DNA from: Amycolatopsis saalfeldensis
GTDB taxonomy: Bacteria; Actinomycetota; Actinomycetes; Mycobacteriales; Pseudonocardiaceae
Direction: 5' to 3'
DNA: 64,000 bases
Assembly (NCBI RefSeq): GCF_900110575.1
Contig: NZ_FOEF01000010.1
Coordinates: 1 to 64,000 of the forward strand
The position numbers and the translations under genes are program-made. A model generated the notes under the pieces. The model made no database searches. It saw only the letters and a list, made by a program, of their open reading frames with translations, and was not told where the DNA came from. This document shows, one piece after another, positions 7,931 through 18,145 of the stretch (positions are counted from its first letter, which is position 1; each line of letters starts with the position of its first letter).

Positions 7931-10900
7931 GTGGCCGTTGTCCCCCACCGACCGCTGGTTGCCGCCGCGGCGGCCCTGATCGTCTCGAGCCTGCTCGCCG
8001 CGACACCGGCCGGCGCGGCCGGCTCCGCCTTCCGGTCCTCGTTCGAGGCCGGGGATCCCGCGCTGTCCTGGGAAAGCACTCCCGAACCGGGCGCGCACGA
8101 CGTGGTCCCGGGCGCGGCTCTGCCGGCGGCGGCCGCGCCGGCCGCGGTGAGCGGCGACGGGACCGCACCCGGAGCCGCGGTCGACCACGACCCCGCCACC
8201 AGCTGGCAGGTTCCCGCCACCGGCGGCACCTTGACCCTGGCGCTCGGCACCACGACGGCGGTCGTCACCTACACCCTGACCTCCGCCGGGGACACCCCGG
8301 CGCGCGACCCGAAGGCCTGGACCCTGCAGGGCTCGGCCGACGGCACCCGCTGGCAGACCGTCGACGACCGGCGCGACCAGGACTTCACCCAGCGCGGCCA
8401 GACCCGGGTGTTCGCCGTCGCGCACCCCGGGGCCTACCGGCAGTACCGGCTCGCCGTGACCGCGAACCACGGCGACGCACACCTCCAGCTGGCCGAAATC
8501 GCGCTGGGTGGCCAGGGCGGCACCCCCGGGATGACCGCGGAAGTCGGTGACGGTCCGGCGGCCGGCCCGACCGTCAAACCGCACCAGGGTTTCAGCGGCA
8601 CCCGCTCCCTGCACTACGAGGGCTGGCAGACCGGCGCCGGCGGGACCGTCACCGACCGGCTCTACGACGTCCGGGTGCCGGTGGGGCGCACCACGCGGCT
8701 GTCGTACGTGGTCTTCCCCGAGTTCACCGGCAACGACACCACCTACCCGAGCACCTACGCCGCCGTGGACCTGCAGTTCACCGACGGCTCGAAGCTCAGC
8801 GGCCTGCCCGTCACCGACCAGAACGGCGTCCGGCTCACCGCGCCGGCCCAGGGCGCGGCGAAGACCCTCCACACCGGACAGTGGAACCAGGTCACCGCCG
8901 ACCTCGGCGCCGTCGCGGCCGGCAAGACCGTCGTCCGGATCCAGCTCACCTGGACCGGGCCGGGCGACCGCGCCCACTTCGCCGGCTGGGTCGACGACCT
9001 CGCCATCGCGGACGGCCCGGCCGGGTCGTGCGCCGACCGGCACGTCACCGAGTGCGCCGTGACCACCCGCGGCACCAACTCCTCCGGCGACTACTCCCGC
9101 GGCGCCACCATCCCGGCCACCTCGCTGCCGCACGGCTTCAACTTCTGGACGCCGATGACCGACGCGTCCTCCACCGGCACCCTCTACCAGTACTCCCGCG
9201 ACAACACCCCGGCCGGACGCCCCGCGCTGCAAGCCTTCTCCGTCAGCCACGAGCCGAGCCCGTGGGTCGGCGACCACCAGACGTTCCAGGTCATGCCGTC
9301 CACTTCGGACACTCCCGGAACCGCCGACCGCGCGAAGCGGGCCCTCACCTTCAGCCACGACCACGAATCCGCGCGTCCCGACCGGTACGGCGTCACCTTC
9401 GACAACGGCCTGAGCACCGAGATGACGCCGACCGACCACGCCGCCGTCTTCCGGTTCCGCTTCCCCGCGGGCGGGGACAGCCTGATCTTCGACAACGTGG
9501 ACGGCCGCTCGGGCCTCACCCTCGACCGGGCAGCCGGCGTGGTCACCGGGTTCTCCGACGTCAGCGGCTTCTGGGGCGCGCCGCGGATGTTCGCCTACGC
9601 CACCTTCGACCGCCCGATGACCGCGTCCGGCTCGCTGGCCGGCGGCGGTGGCCCCGCGGCCTACGCGGGCTTCGGCCTCGGCGCCGACCGCACCCTGACC
9701 ATGCGGATCGCGACTTCGTTCCTCAGCGTCGACCAGGCCAAGCACAGCCTGGAGCTGGAGGTCGGCGCCCGCGGTTTCGACCAGGTCCGCGCCGACGCCC
9801 AGCGGACGTGGGACCGGCAGCTCGGCGTGATCACCGTCGACGGCGCGACCGAGGACCAGCTGACCACGCTCTACTCGAGCCTCTACCGCCTCAACCTGTA
9901 CCCGAACGAGCTGGCCGAGAACACCGGCGACGCGCGACGGCCCGATTACCGTTACGCCAGCCCGTATTCCGGCAGCGCCGGGCCGAACACACCGACCACG
10001 ACGGGGTCCGCGATCAAGAGCGGGCGACCGTACGCCAACGAAGGGTTCTGGGACACCTACCGCAGCGCGTGGTCGCTGGACTCGCTGCTCTACCCGAGCC
10101 TGACCGGGCAGATGATCGACGGGTTCGTGCAGCAGTACCGCGACGGCGGCTGGGTCGGCCAGTGGACCGCGCCCGGCTACCTCGGCTTCAGCGGCACCAG
10201 CTCGGACGTCGCCATCGCCGACGCCTACCTGCGCGGCGTCACGAACTTCGACGTCGCCTCGGCCTACGAAGCCGCGGTGAAGGACGCGATGGTGCCCTCG
10301 TCCGGGCTGACCGGCCGCCCGGACGTGCAGCACACGACGTTCCTCGGCTACACACCGGCCGAAACGGGCTCGAGCGCGTCGGCGTCGCTGGAAGACTGGA
10401 TCGCCGACTACGGCATCGCGCAGATGTCGCTGAAGCTCTACAACACCGCCAAGCCAAGCGATCCGCGGCGCGACGAGTACCTGACCAACTACCACTACTT
10501 CCTCGACCGCTCCTCCGGCTACGCGAAGATCTTCGAGCCCCAAACCGGTTTCTTCCAGCCCAAGAACACCGCCGGTGAGTGGGCCCACGCGCCCGGGACG
10601 TACAACCCGCTCGACTGGAACGCCGGCGACTACACCGAAGGCGACGGCTGGACGTACGCGTTCTCCGTCCCGCAGGACGGCGCCGGCCTGGCCGGGCTCT
10701 ACGGCGGTCAGGCGGGACTCGCGAAGAAGCTCGACCAGTTCTTCGCCACGCCGGAAACCGCGCAGTACGGCGGCGGCTGGGGCGGGCCGTACCACGAGAT
10801 GTTCGAGTCCCGTGACGACCAGTTCGGCCAGTGGGCCTACAACGACCAGCCCGCCATGCACGTGCCCTACATGTACGACTACGCCGGGCAGCCGTCGAAG

Positions 10901-11698
10901 GCCGCCGGTCTCGTGCGGTCGATGCTCGCGCGCTCGTTCACCGGCAGCGGCATCGGCCAGGGCTACCCCGGCGACGAGGACAACGGCTCGATGTCGGCGT
11001 TCTACGTGATGAACGCCCTCGGGTTCTACCCGCTGCAGAGCGGTGCGCCGACGTTCGCGATCGGCTCGCCGCTCTACGACCGGGCGACCCTCCACCTGGA
11101 GAACGGCCGCACGCTCACCATCACCGCGTCCGGCAACTCCGCGCGCAACGTCTACGTGCAGGCGATGTCGGTCAACGGCCGCCCGAGCAGCCGTACCTGG
11201 GTGAACCACGACGACCTCGCGAACGGCGGCCGGATCGACTTCCTGATGGGTCCCCAGCCGTCGCGGTGGGGCACCGGGCCGCAGGACGCGCCACCGTCGG
11301 CGGACGCCGCCCCGCAACAGGACTTCGCCGCGCCGGGCACCACGACGACCGCCGCGGTCACGGACAACACTTCCGCCACCGTCGCCGATCTGCCCGCGAC
11401 GGGCGGGAACGTGAGCTTCACGCTCCCGGCCGCGCACCGGGTCGAGCAGTACACGGTGACCGCGGGCCCGGCCGACGGTGTCGATCCGGCGACGTGGACC
11501 CTGTCCGGCTCCGCGGATGGCGTCCACTGGACGACGCTCGACCGGCGTCAGGACCAGAAGTTCCTGTGGCGCAACCAGACCCGCGTCTTCACGCCATCGC
11601 AGAGCGGCGCCTACCAGTACTACCGGCTCGACGTCGCCGCCGCGCCGGGCGCCGCCAAGACGTCGATCGCCGAACTCGAACTGCTCGGGCACCGCTGA
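7931..11698 (+). CDS. Secreted GH92 alpha-mannosidase with two discoidin-like domains
   Basis: A 1255-residue exported glycosidase. The first 30 residues form a signal peptide (hydrophobic core LVAAAAALIVSSLLAATPA). A discoidin/CBM-like beta-sandwich spans about residues 50-195 and a second, similar one closes the protein (about 1125-1255); both carry WTLxGSADGxxWxTxDxRxDQ. The central part is GH92: the N-terminal beta-sandwich contains SLPHGFNFWTPMT, and the helical barrel contains GFWDTYRSAWSLDSLLYP, YNDQPAMHVPYMYDYAG and GDEDNGSMSAFYVMNALGF. GH92 enzymes are calcium-dependent exo-alpha-mannosidases, mostly alpha-1,2. Start is GTG with a GAGGGAG site. First gene of a LacI-controlled glycan locus; fungal or glycoprotein mannan is a likely substrate. 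Confidence 0.9.
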   Translation: MAVVPHRPLVAAAAALIVSSLLAATPAGAAGSAFRSSFEAGDPALSWESTPEPGAHDVVPGAALPAAAAPAAVSGDGTAPGAAVDHDPATSWQVPATGGTLTLALGTTTAVVTYTLTSAGDTPARDPKAWTLQGSADGTRWQTVDDRRDQDFTQRGQTRVFAVAHPGAYRQYRLAVTANHGDAHLQLAEIALGGQGGTPGMTAEVGDGPAAGPTVKPHQGFSGTRSLHYEGWQTGAGGTVTDRLYDVRVPVGRTTRLSYVVFPEFTGNDTTYPSTYAAVDLQFTDGSKLSGLPVTDQNGVRLTAPAQGAAKTLHTGQWNQVTADLGAVAAGKTVVRIQLTWTGPGDRAHFAGWVDDLAIADGPAGSCADRHVTECAVTTRGTNSSGDYSRGATIPATSLPHGFNFWTPMTDASSTGTLYQYSRDNTPAGRPALQAFSVSHEPSPWVGDHQTFQVMPSTSDTPGTADRAKRALTFSHDHESARPDRYGVTFDNGLSTEMTPTDHAAVFRFRFPAGGDSLIFDNVDGRSGLTLDRAAGVVTGFSDVSGFWGAPRMFAYATFDRPMTASGSLAGGGGPAAYAGFGLGADRTLTMRIATSFLSVDQAKHSLELEVGARGFDQVRADAQRTWDRQLGVITVDGATEDQLTTLYSSLYRLNLYPNELAENTGDARRPDYRYASPYSGSAGPNTPTTTGSAIKSGRPYANEGFWDTYRSAWSLDSLLYPSLTGQMIDGFVQQYRDGGWVGQWTAPGYLGFSGTSSDVAIADAYLRGVTNFDVASAYEAAVKDAMVPSSGLTGRPDVQHTTFLGYTPAETGSSASASLEDWIADYGIAQMSLKLYNTAKPSDPRRDEYLTNYHYFLDRSSGYAKIFEPQTGFFQPKNTAGEWAHAPGTYNPLDWNAGDYTEGDGWTYAFSVPQDGAGLAGLYGGQAGLAKKLDQFFATPETAQYGGGWGGPYHEMFESRDDQFGQWAYNDQPAMHVPYMYDYAGQPSKAAGLVRSMLARSFTGSGIGQGYPGDEDNGSMSAFYVMNALGFYPLQSGAPTFAIGSPLYDRATLHLENGRTLTITASGNSARNVYVQAMSVNGRPSSRTWVNHDDLANGGRIDFLMGPQPSRWGTGPQDAPPSADAAPQQDFAAPGTTTTAAVTDNTSATVADLPATGGNVSFTLPAAHRVEQYTVTAGPADGVDPATWTLSGSADGVHWTTLDRRQDQKFLWRNQTRVFTPSQSGAYQYYRLDVAAAPGAAKTSIAELELLGHR

Positions 11699-11717
11699 CC
11701 ACGGAAAGGACCGGCCC

Positions 11718-12821
11718 ATGATCGCCCGCCGCACCCTGGCGCTGTGCGCCGCCCTCACTGTTTCACTCGGCCTCGCCGGGCCGGCCGCCGCGACCGGCCG
11801 GCCGCTGCGGATCGTCGGCGCGCAGGCCGACACCGCGCTCACCCAGCGCTGGCAGGATTTCGGCCGCCGCCCCGGCGTCGGCTGGGCGGCCGCGGACGGC
11901 ACCTACTCGACCCGGCTGCCCTCCGGGCTGGTCGCGTGGCTGTTCAACGACACGTTCTTCGGACCGGTGCGCGCCGACGACAGCCTGCCGGAGTCGGCGC
12001 CGTTCACCCACAACTCGGCCGTACTGTCCACATCGGACGCCAAGCACCTGCTGACGACCATCGCGCCGGGCCCGCCGGGACACCCGCAGTCACTCGTCGG
12101 CCCGACCCCGCAGAGCCCGGGCGCGCCGAACGACCACTGGTACTGGAACGGCGACGGCATCGTCGACGGCGGGAAGCTGCGCGTGATCGAGTTCGAGCAG
12201 GCGCCGACCGACGGCCCGCCGCCGTTCAACTTCGCCTGGACGCGCACGAAGCTGGCGACCCTCGACCCGTTCACGTTCCGGCTGGAGAAGCTCGCCGAAG
12301 TGCCGTCGGCCGGCGGGGTCCAATGGGGCACCGAGCTCATGCGCGACGGCGCGTGGACCTACATCTACGGCGTCGAGGGCGACGGCTTCACGAAGTACCT
12401 GCACCTCGCCCGCGCCCCGCTCGGCCGGCTCGACGGGCCCTGGCAGTTCCGCACCGCGACCGGCTGGACGGGCGACCCGGCGGCGTCGGCGCGGCTGCTC
12501 GGCAACGTCGGCAGTTCCTTCGGCGTGACCCCGGTCGGCGGCGAATACCTGCTCACGACGTTCGACTCGGGCCTGACCAGCACCATCCACGCCTACCACG
12601 CGCCCAGCCCGGCCGGCCCGTTCACCGGCGGCGAGACGGTCTACACCGCGCCGGAGGCCGGCAACGGCCGCTACACCTACAACGTCGCCGCGCACCCGGA
12701 GATCAGCCGCCCCGGGCACCTGGTCATCTCCTACAACACCAACAGCGAAAAGCTCGCCGACCTCTACGCGAACATCGACAACAACCGGCCGCGGTTCGTC
12801 GACCTCCAGCTGTCCCGATAA
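11718..12821 (+). CDS. Secreted beta-propeller protein (DUF4185/DUF5005-like)
   Basis: A 367-residue exported protein with a clear signal peptide ending AAATG near residue 26. The body reads as repeated beta-strand blades: WLFNDTFFGPV near residue 75, HNSAVLSTSD, HWYWNGDGIVDGGKLRV, and the C-terminal YNVAAHPEIS and VISYNTNSEK. This pattern fits the DUF4185/DUF5005 five-bladed propellers that are related to GH43/GH32-type folds. Activity is unknown; a glycan-binding or glycosidase role fits its place between GH92 and GH2 genes. The ATG follows a GGAAAGGA site 19 bp after the GH92 stop, so the two are co-transcribed. Confidence 0.7.
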   Translation: MIARRTLALCAALTVSLGLAGPAAATGRPLRIVGAQADTALTQRWQDFGRRPGVGWAAADGTYSTRLPSGLVAWLFNDTFFGPVRADDSLPESAPFTHNSAVLSTSDAKHLLTTIAPGPPGHPQSLVGPTPQSPGAPNDHWYWNGDGIVDGGKLRVIEFEQAPTDGPPPFNFAWTRTKLATLDPFTFRLEKLAEVPSAGGVQWGTELMRDGAWTYIYGVEGDGFTKYLHLARAPLGRLDGPWQFRTATGWTGDPAASARLLGNVGSSFGVTPVGGEYLLTTFDSGLTSTIHAYHAPSPAGPFTGGETVYTAPEAGNGRYTYNVAAHPEISRPGHLVISYNTNSEKLADLYANIDNNRPRFVDLQLSR

Positions 12822-12834
12822 GGAGTCCCGCCCC

Positions 12835-15800
12835 GTGAGCGATGTTTCCCGCCGCCGGTTCCTCCAGTCCAACGCCGTCCTGCTCGCCGGCCTGGGCATC
12901 CCGGCCGCACTGCCCGAAGCCGCCGAAGCCCGCCCGCCGGCCACCGACCTCGCGCGCTACCGGCCGGTGTCGGTGTCCTCGACCGCGTACGCGCCGACGC
13001 CGGCGTGGTTCGCCGTCGACGGGCTGGCCGAGACCGGCGTCCGCGGCTCTGGCTGGCGCGCCGGCGCGGGCGACCCGCAGTGGCTCGCCGTCGACCTGCA
13101 GGCGCCTTGCACCGTCGAGTCGGTGGTCCTGGTGTTCGAGGCGACCGCCACCGACCCGGCCTTCACGCCCGCTTCGGGCATCAACCCGTTCCTCGACACC
13201 ACCGGCTGGGAAGTGCTCTCCAGCTCCGCGGTCGCGTTCACCCTCGACGTCTCCGCCGACGGGCGCGCCTGGCAGACCGTCCACGCGGCCACCGGCAGCC
13301 CCGGCGGCCGTGTGGTGATCACCCTCGACAAGCCGGTCACCGCCCGTTGGGTACGGCTCTCCGCCACGGCACAAGCGAACGTCAATCCGCTCGGGGTCAA
13401 CGCGTTCGAGGTCTACGGGCGCACCGGCCGCCCCCGCCCGGCCGCCACCGGGTGGACCGACTGGGGCCGGCACCCCGGCCCGCCGCCCGCGTTGACCACA
13501 GCGGACGACGGCACCGTCCCGCTGGAGTCGGGCTGGGCGCTGACCATGGACTCCCGCGTGAGCGCCGACGGGCCCGCGCTCGCCCGCGCCGGTGCCGACA
13601 CCTCGGCCTGGCTGCCCGCGACCGTGCCCGGCACCGTCCACACGGCACTGGTCGAGCAGGGCAAGCTGCCCGAGCCGACCAACGGGTTCGGCAACATGCG
13701 TGCGCCGGAAGCACTGTCGCGGCACAGCTGGTGGTACCGCCGGGAGTTCACGCTGCCCCGCGGGTTCGACGCGGGCCGCCGCGTCTGGCTGGAGTTCGAC
13801 GGCGTCGACCACCACGCGCAGGCATGGGTGAACGGGGTCTCCGCCGGCGAGCTGACCCACCCCGTGGCGCGGGCGGCCTTCGACATCACCGCGGCCCTGC
13901 ACGGCCACGGCACCCACGCCCTCGCCGTGCGGATCGACCCGATGCCGCACCCGGGCAACCCCGGCGACAAGGGCCCCGACGGCGTCTCGACGTTGAACTC
14001 CAACGCCGAGCAGAAGGACCTGCCTGGCTACATCTCGATCAGCGGCTGGGACTGGATGCCCGGCGTCCGCGACCGCGGCGCGGGCATCTGGAACCACGTC
14101 CGGCTGCGCTCGACCGGCGACGCCGTGCTCGGCGAACCCCGCGTCGACACCAAGCTGCCGAACCTGCCCGACACCACGGTCGCCGAAGTGACGGTGGTCG
14201 TCCCGGTGCGCAACGCTTCGTCCGGGACTCTCTCGGTGACCGTCGCCATCGAGCTGGCCGGCGCGCGGGCCGACCGCCGGGTGGACGTCGCGGCGGGCGC
14301 CTGGGCCGACGTCACGTTCAGCCCGGCGACCGACCCGGCGCTGCGGCTGGCCCGGCCGGAACTGTGGTGGCCCAACGGTTACGGCGAACCGACGCTGCAC
14401 CCGCTGACGACGACCGCCACCGTCGAGGGCCGGGTCAGCGACCGCCGCACGGTACGCACGGGCCTGCGGCAGTTCGGCTACGCCGCGACCCAGCCGATCG
14501 TGATCGACCCGGCCACCGACCACTCCCCGCCGCAGACGGTCGAATTCGACCGGACCACCGCCCGGCACGTGCGGATCCAAGGCGGGAAGCGCGCGACCGG
14601 CTACGGGATTTCCCTGTGGACACTGTCCGTTGTGGACGGTTCCGGGCCCGATCTGGCGCGCTCGAAGACCGCGACCGCGTCGTCGGAGGACAACGCGAAC
14701 GACACCGCCCCGAACGCCGTGGACGGCCGCGACGACACGCGCTGGTCTTCGGGGTACTCCGACGACCAGTGGATCCAGGTCGACCTCGGCGTGCCGACGG
14801 CGTTCGACCGCGTCGTGCTCACCTGGGAGACCGCGTACGCGCTGACCTTCACCGTGCAGGTGTCCGACGACGGCGGCACCTGGCGTGACGTCAAGCAGGT
14901 CAGCAACGCCGGCACCCCGCTGCAGATCAGCGTCAACGGGGTGCGCGTGTTCGCGAAGGGCGGCAACTGGGGCTTCGACGAGCTGCTGCGCCGCGTGCTC
15001 CCCACCGGATGGCCGACACCGTCGAACTGCACCGCGACATGAACTTCACCATGATCCGCAACTGGGTCGGCGCCAGCAACCGGGAAGAGTTCTTCGCCGC
15101 CTGCGACGAGAACGGCATCCTGGTGTGGAACGACTTCTGGGCCGGTGACGCGATCTTCCCGCCCGACAACGACGTCTTCCTGGCCATCGCCGCGGACACC
15201 GTCGTGCGCTACCGGCACCACCCCTCGATCGCGGTGTGGTGCGCCACCAACGAAAGCGACCCGCCGGCGGCCATGGACGCCGGGCTGCGCGCCCTGCTCG
15301 CCCGGGAACAGCCGGAGCTGTGGTACCAGGGCAACTCCGCGGGCGGCGTCGTCACCGGGCACGGGCCGTACTCCTGGATCGACCCCGCCCGCTACTTCGA
15401 CGGCGACACGTACTCGATCGGCAGCTACGGCTTCCACACCGAGATCGGCCTGCCGACCGTGCCGGTCGCGGAAAGCATGCGGCACCTCGCGGGCGATCAG
15501 CCGGCTTGGCCGATCGGACCGGTGTGGTTCAACCACGACTGGTGCACCCGCGGCGGCCAGAACCCCGACACCTATCGCGCCGCGATCGAAGACCGGTTCG
15601 GGACCGCGTCCTCGCTCGAGGACTTCTGCGCCAAGGCCCAGCTGGTCAACTACGAGAGCATGCGCGCCATTTTCGAGGCCTACAACGCGGCCCTGTGGAA
15701 CGACGCATCGGGCGTGCTGCTGTGGATGTCCCACCCGGCGCACCACAGCACGGTCTGGCAGACCTACGACTACGACCTCGACACCAACGGCAGCTTCCAC

Positions 15801-16427
15801 GGCGCCCGCAAGGGCTGCGAACCCCTGCACGTCCAGGCGCGGCTGTCGGACTGGCAGGTCCACGCGGTCAACCAGACCGCGCAGCCCCTCGACGGCGCCA
15901 CGGTGCACGCCGAGCTGCTCGACCTGCGCGGCCGGTCGCTGGGCGCCCCGCTGACCGCGCCGCTGTCGGTACCGGCATCCTCGGTTTCGGCGGCGTTCAC
16001 CGTGCCCTTCACCGCGGCCCTGCCACCCCTGCACCTGTTGCGGCTGCGCCTGGTCGGGCACGACGGCACCGAGCTCTCGCACAACGTCTACTGGCGCTAC
16101 CGGACCCCGGCCGACGCGCGGGAGCTGGCCCGGACCCCCACCGACGTCGACCTGCGCACCGGCCCGGCCCGCCGTGCCGGCGACCGTTCCGAAGCGGTGG
16201 TCACCGTGCGCAACACCGGCCGCGCGGTCACCGCGGGCCTCCGCCTTTCGGCCCGCGACGCGCGGACCGATCAGCGGGTGCTTCCGTTGCGCTGCAGCGA
16301 GAACTACCTATGGCTGCTCCCGGGCGAGACCGCCGCGGTGACGGTCTCCTGGCCCAGCCGGGCCCTTTCGTCCGGGCGGCCGCGCTTCGTGGCGGAAGGC
16401 CTCAACCTCCCGCGTCGCACGACCTGA
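12835..16427 (+). pseudogene. GH2-type exo-glycosidase (beta-mannosidase/exo-glucosaminidase-like), frameshifted
   Basis: Two overlapping frames encode one exported GH2 enzyme of about 1197 residues. A Tat-type signal (SRRRFLQSNAVLLAGLG) is followed by a discoidin domain, the GH2 sugar-binding domain (SWWYRREFTLP, WVNGVSAGELTH), the immunoglobulin-like domain, a second discoidin domain inserted at about residues 560-700, and the TIM barrel. Frame 1 stops at 15042; the second frame becomes sensible from about 15004. Restoring one G after the CCC at 15001-15003 gives a continuous protein. Both catalytic parts, the acid/base WCATNES near 15238 and nucleophile region GFHTEIG near 15430, lie after the break, so the 735-residue truncated product would be inactive. 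Either a recent mutation or a sequencing error. Confidence 0.8.
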
Positions 16428-16465
16428 ACAATCCGCGGTTCCCGGCGACCCGAAGGAAGACCGAA

Positions 16466-17701
16466 ATGAGAAGAGCATTCGCAGCGGTGGCCGTCGGCGT
16501 CACCGCGTTTTCGCTGGCGGCCGCCGTTCCGGCCGACGCCCGGCCCGCGGTCCCGGCGGTGGGCGCCTGGGCGGCGGCACCGGTCGCCGGGCAGACCCTG
16601 TTCGGCTGCCCGGGCGGTGACGGCGGGCTGCAGGACCAGACCGTGCGCAACGTCGTCTACCCGAGCGTCGACGGGTCGAAGGTGCGGGTCCGGCTGAGCA
16701 ACCAGTTCGGCACGTCGCCGCTGGTCGTCCCGGCCTCGTCGATCGGCGTGGTCCTCTCCGGTGCGCAGCTGGTGCCCGGTTCGAGCCACCCGCTCACCTT
16801 CGGCGGGAGCAACGCGGTGACGATCGTGCCCGGCTCGTCGGTGGTCAGCGACTGGCTCGAGATGCCGGTGCGGGCGCGCCAGGAACTCGCCGTGAGCGTG
16901 TACGTGCCGCGGTTCAGCGGCCCGGCCACCGAGCACCCGTCGGCGCAGCAGGACAACTTCGTGTCCAAGACCGGCGACTGGTCCGCCGCCGAGGACTCCA
17001 GCGGCTACCCGGCGACGATCCCGTGCTGGTTGTTCGCCAGTGGGGTCGACGTAGCGGCACCGTCCACTGTGGTCGGTTCGGTGGTCGGTTTCGGCGACTC
17101 GATCACCGACGGCGCGAACTCGGCGATGAACGCGAACGACCGGTGGCCGGACGAACTGGGCCGGCGGCTGCACGAGCGCAAGGGCAAGACGCTGTCGGTG
17201 GTGAACGAGGGCATCGGCGGCAACCAGGTGCTGCAGGACTCGGGACTGTCCGGGGTCAGCGCACTCGCGCGGTTCGACCGCGACGTGCTGGGCCAGCCGG
17301 GAGTGCGGGCCGTCATCTTGCTCGAAGGCGTCAACGACATCGGCGCCAGCGATCTCGGTACCCGGCCGCACCTCTCGCCGGCCGACCTGATCGCCGGCTA
17401 TCGGCAGCTGATCGCCCGGGCGCACGCCGCCGGCGTCCGGATCTACGGCGCGACCCTGCTGCCGTTCAAGGGCGCCCTCTACTGGTCGGAGGACGGCGAA
17501 CACACCCGCGCGGCAGTGAACGACTGGATCCTGCACAGCGGCGAGTTCGACGGCACGGCCGACTTCGCCGCGTCCGTGGCGAACCCCGCGGACCCCCAGG
17601 TATACGACCCCCAGTACGACAGCGGCGACCACCTCCACCCCAACGACGCCGGCTACCGCGCAATGGCCCAGGCCGTCGACCTGTCCATGCTGGTGCGCTG
17701 A
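16466..17701 (+). CDS. Secreted SGNH/GDSL hydrolase
   Basis: A 411-residue exported esterase/lipase-fold hydrolase. The signal peptide ends near residue 26 (VPADA). An N-terminal beta-rich region of about 170 residues precedes the SGNH domain, which has block I GDSITDG with catalytic Ser at about 212, block II glycine in EGIGGNQ near 250, block III Asn in GVND near 290, and the block V dyad DHLHPND with Asp 388 and His 391. It starts at an ATG with a GAAGGAAGA site, 38 bp after the GH2 reading frame. In this locus it may remove acyl groups from the glycan attacked by the mannosidase; that role is inferred. Confidence 0.88.
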   Translation: MRRAFAAVAVGVTAFSLAAAVPADARPAVPAVGAWAAAPVAGQTLFGCPGGDGGLQDQTVRNVVYPSVDGSKVRVRLSNQFGTSPLVVPASSIGVVLSGAQLVPGSSHPLTFGGSNAVTIVPGSSVVSDWLEMPVRARQELAVSVYVPRFSGPATEHPSAQQDNFVSKTGDWSAAEDSSGYPATIPCWLFASGVDVAAPSTVVGSVVGFGDSITDGANSAMNANDRWPDELGRRLHERKGKTLSVVNEGIGGNQVLQDSGLSGVSALARFDRDVLGQPGVRAVILLEGVNDIGASDLGTRPHLSPADLIAGYRQLIARAHAAGVRIYGATLLPFKGALYWSEDGEHTRAAVNDWILHSGEFDGTADFAASVANPADPQVYDPQYDSGDHLHPNDAGYRAMAQAVDLSMLVR

Positions 17702-18145
17702 GAGTCTCGATGGTGACAGTGCCATTGAGGGTGACCGTGCCGTGCATGGTGCCACCGAGACCGGAATCCAGATCGAAGTCGATCCCGTCGGGGACAGCAG
17801 GCGGCGCGGTGGTGGCCGGGCCGAACTGCTGGACGGCGGCGCACCACTCGTCGGAGTCATGGCGATGGACGACACCGCGGCCGGCAACCAGCACGACCGA
17901 CGTCAGCGTGACGACACTTCGTTTCGCTACCCAGGTTTCCACGGCGCAGACCCAAACAGCCGGAACGCCGACGTTCGGGGCCACCGAGCCGAGGCTCCCT
18001 CAGCGTGCATCCGCACTGATTGCCCGGCGTCACCCACCGCAGCAACCGCGGCGACACGACCCGCGATCAGGCATCACCAGCCGGGCCACCGAATCCCGCA
18101 GCCCTGAGAGGCAGCGCGGGGCCTCCGTTCCGAGAACCCGTGAAC
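17702..18145. other. Intergenic region without a supported gene
   Basis: This 444-bp stretch separates the esterase gene from a convergent dehydratase gene. Open frames on both strands exist only because of the base composition; none has a ribosome-binding site together with recognisable protein features. No strong terminator hairpin with a T-run was found. Confidence 0.5.

Noticed and set aside
7826..11902. Minus-strand open frame of 1358 residues
   Set aside because: Shadow of the GH92 gene; GC-rich DNA keeps the opposite frame open, and the translated sequence is Gly/Arg/Val-rich without motifs.
15009..16427. Open frame of 472 residues as an independent gene
   Set aside because: It begins inside the GH2 barrel and has no start features; it is the second part of the frameshifted GH2 enzyme.
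17466..17984. Minus-strand open frame of 172 residues with a hydrophobic start
   Set aside because: It runs about 235 bases into the esterase gene, lacks a ribosome-binding site and shows no family features.
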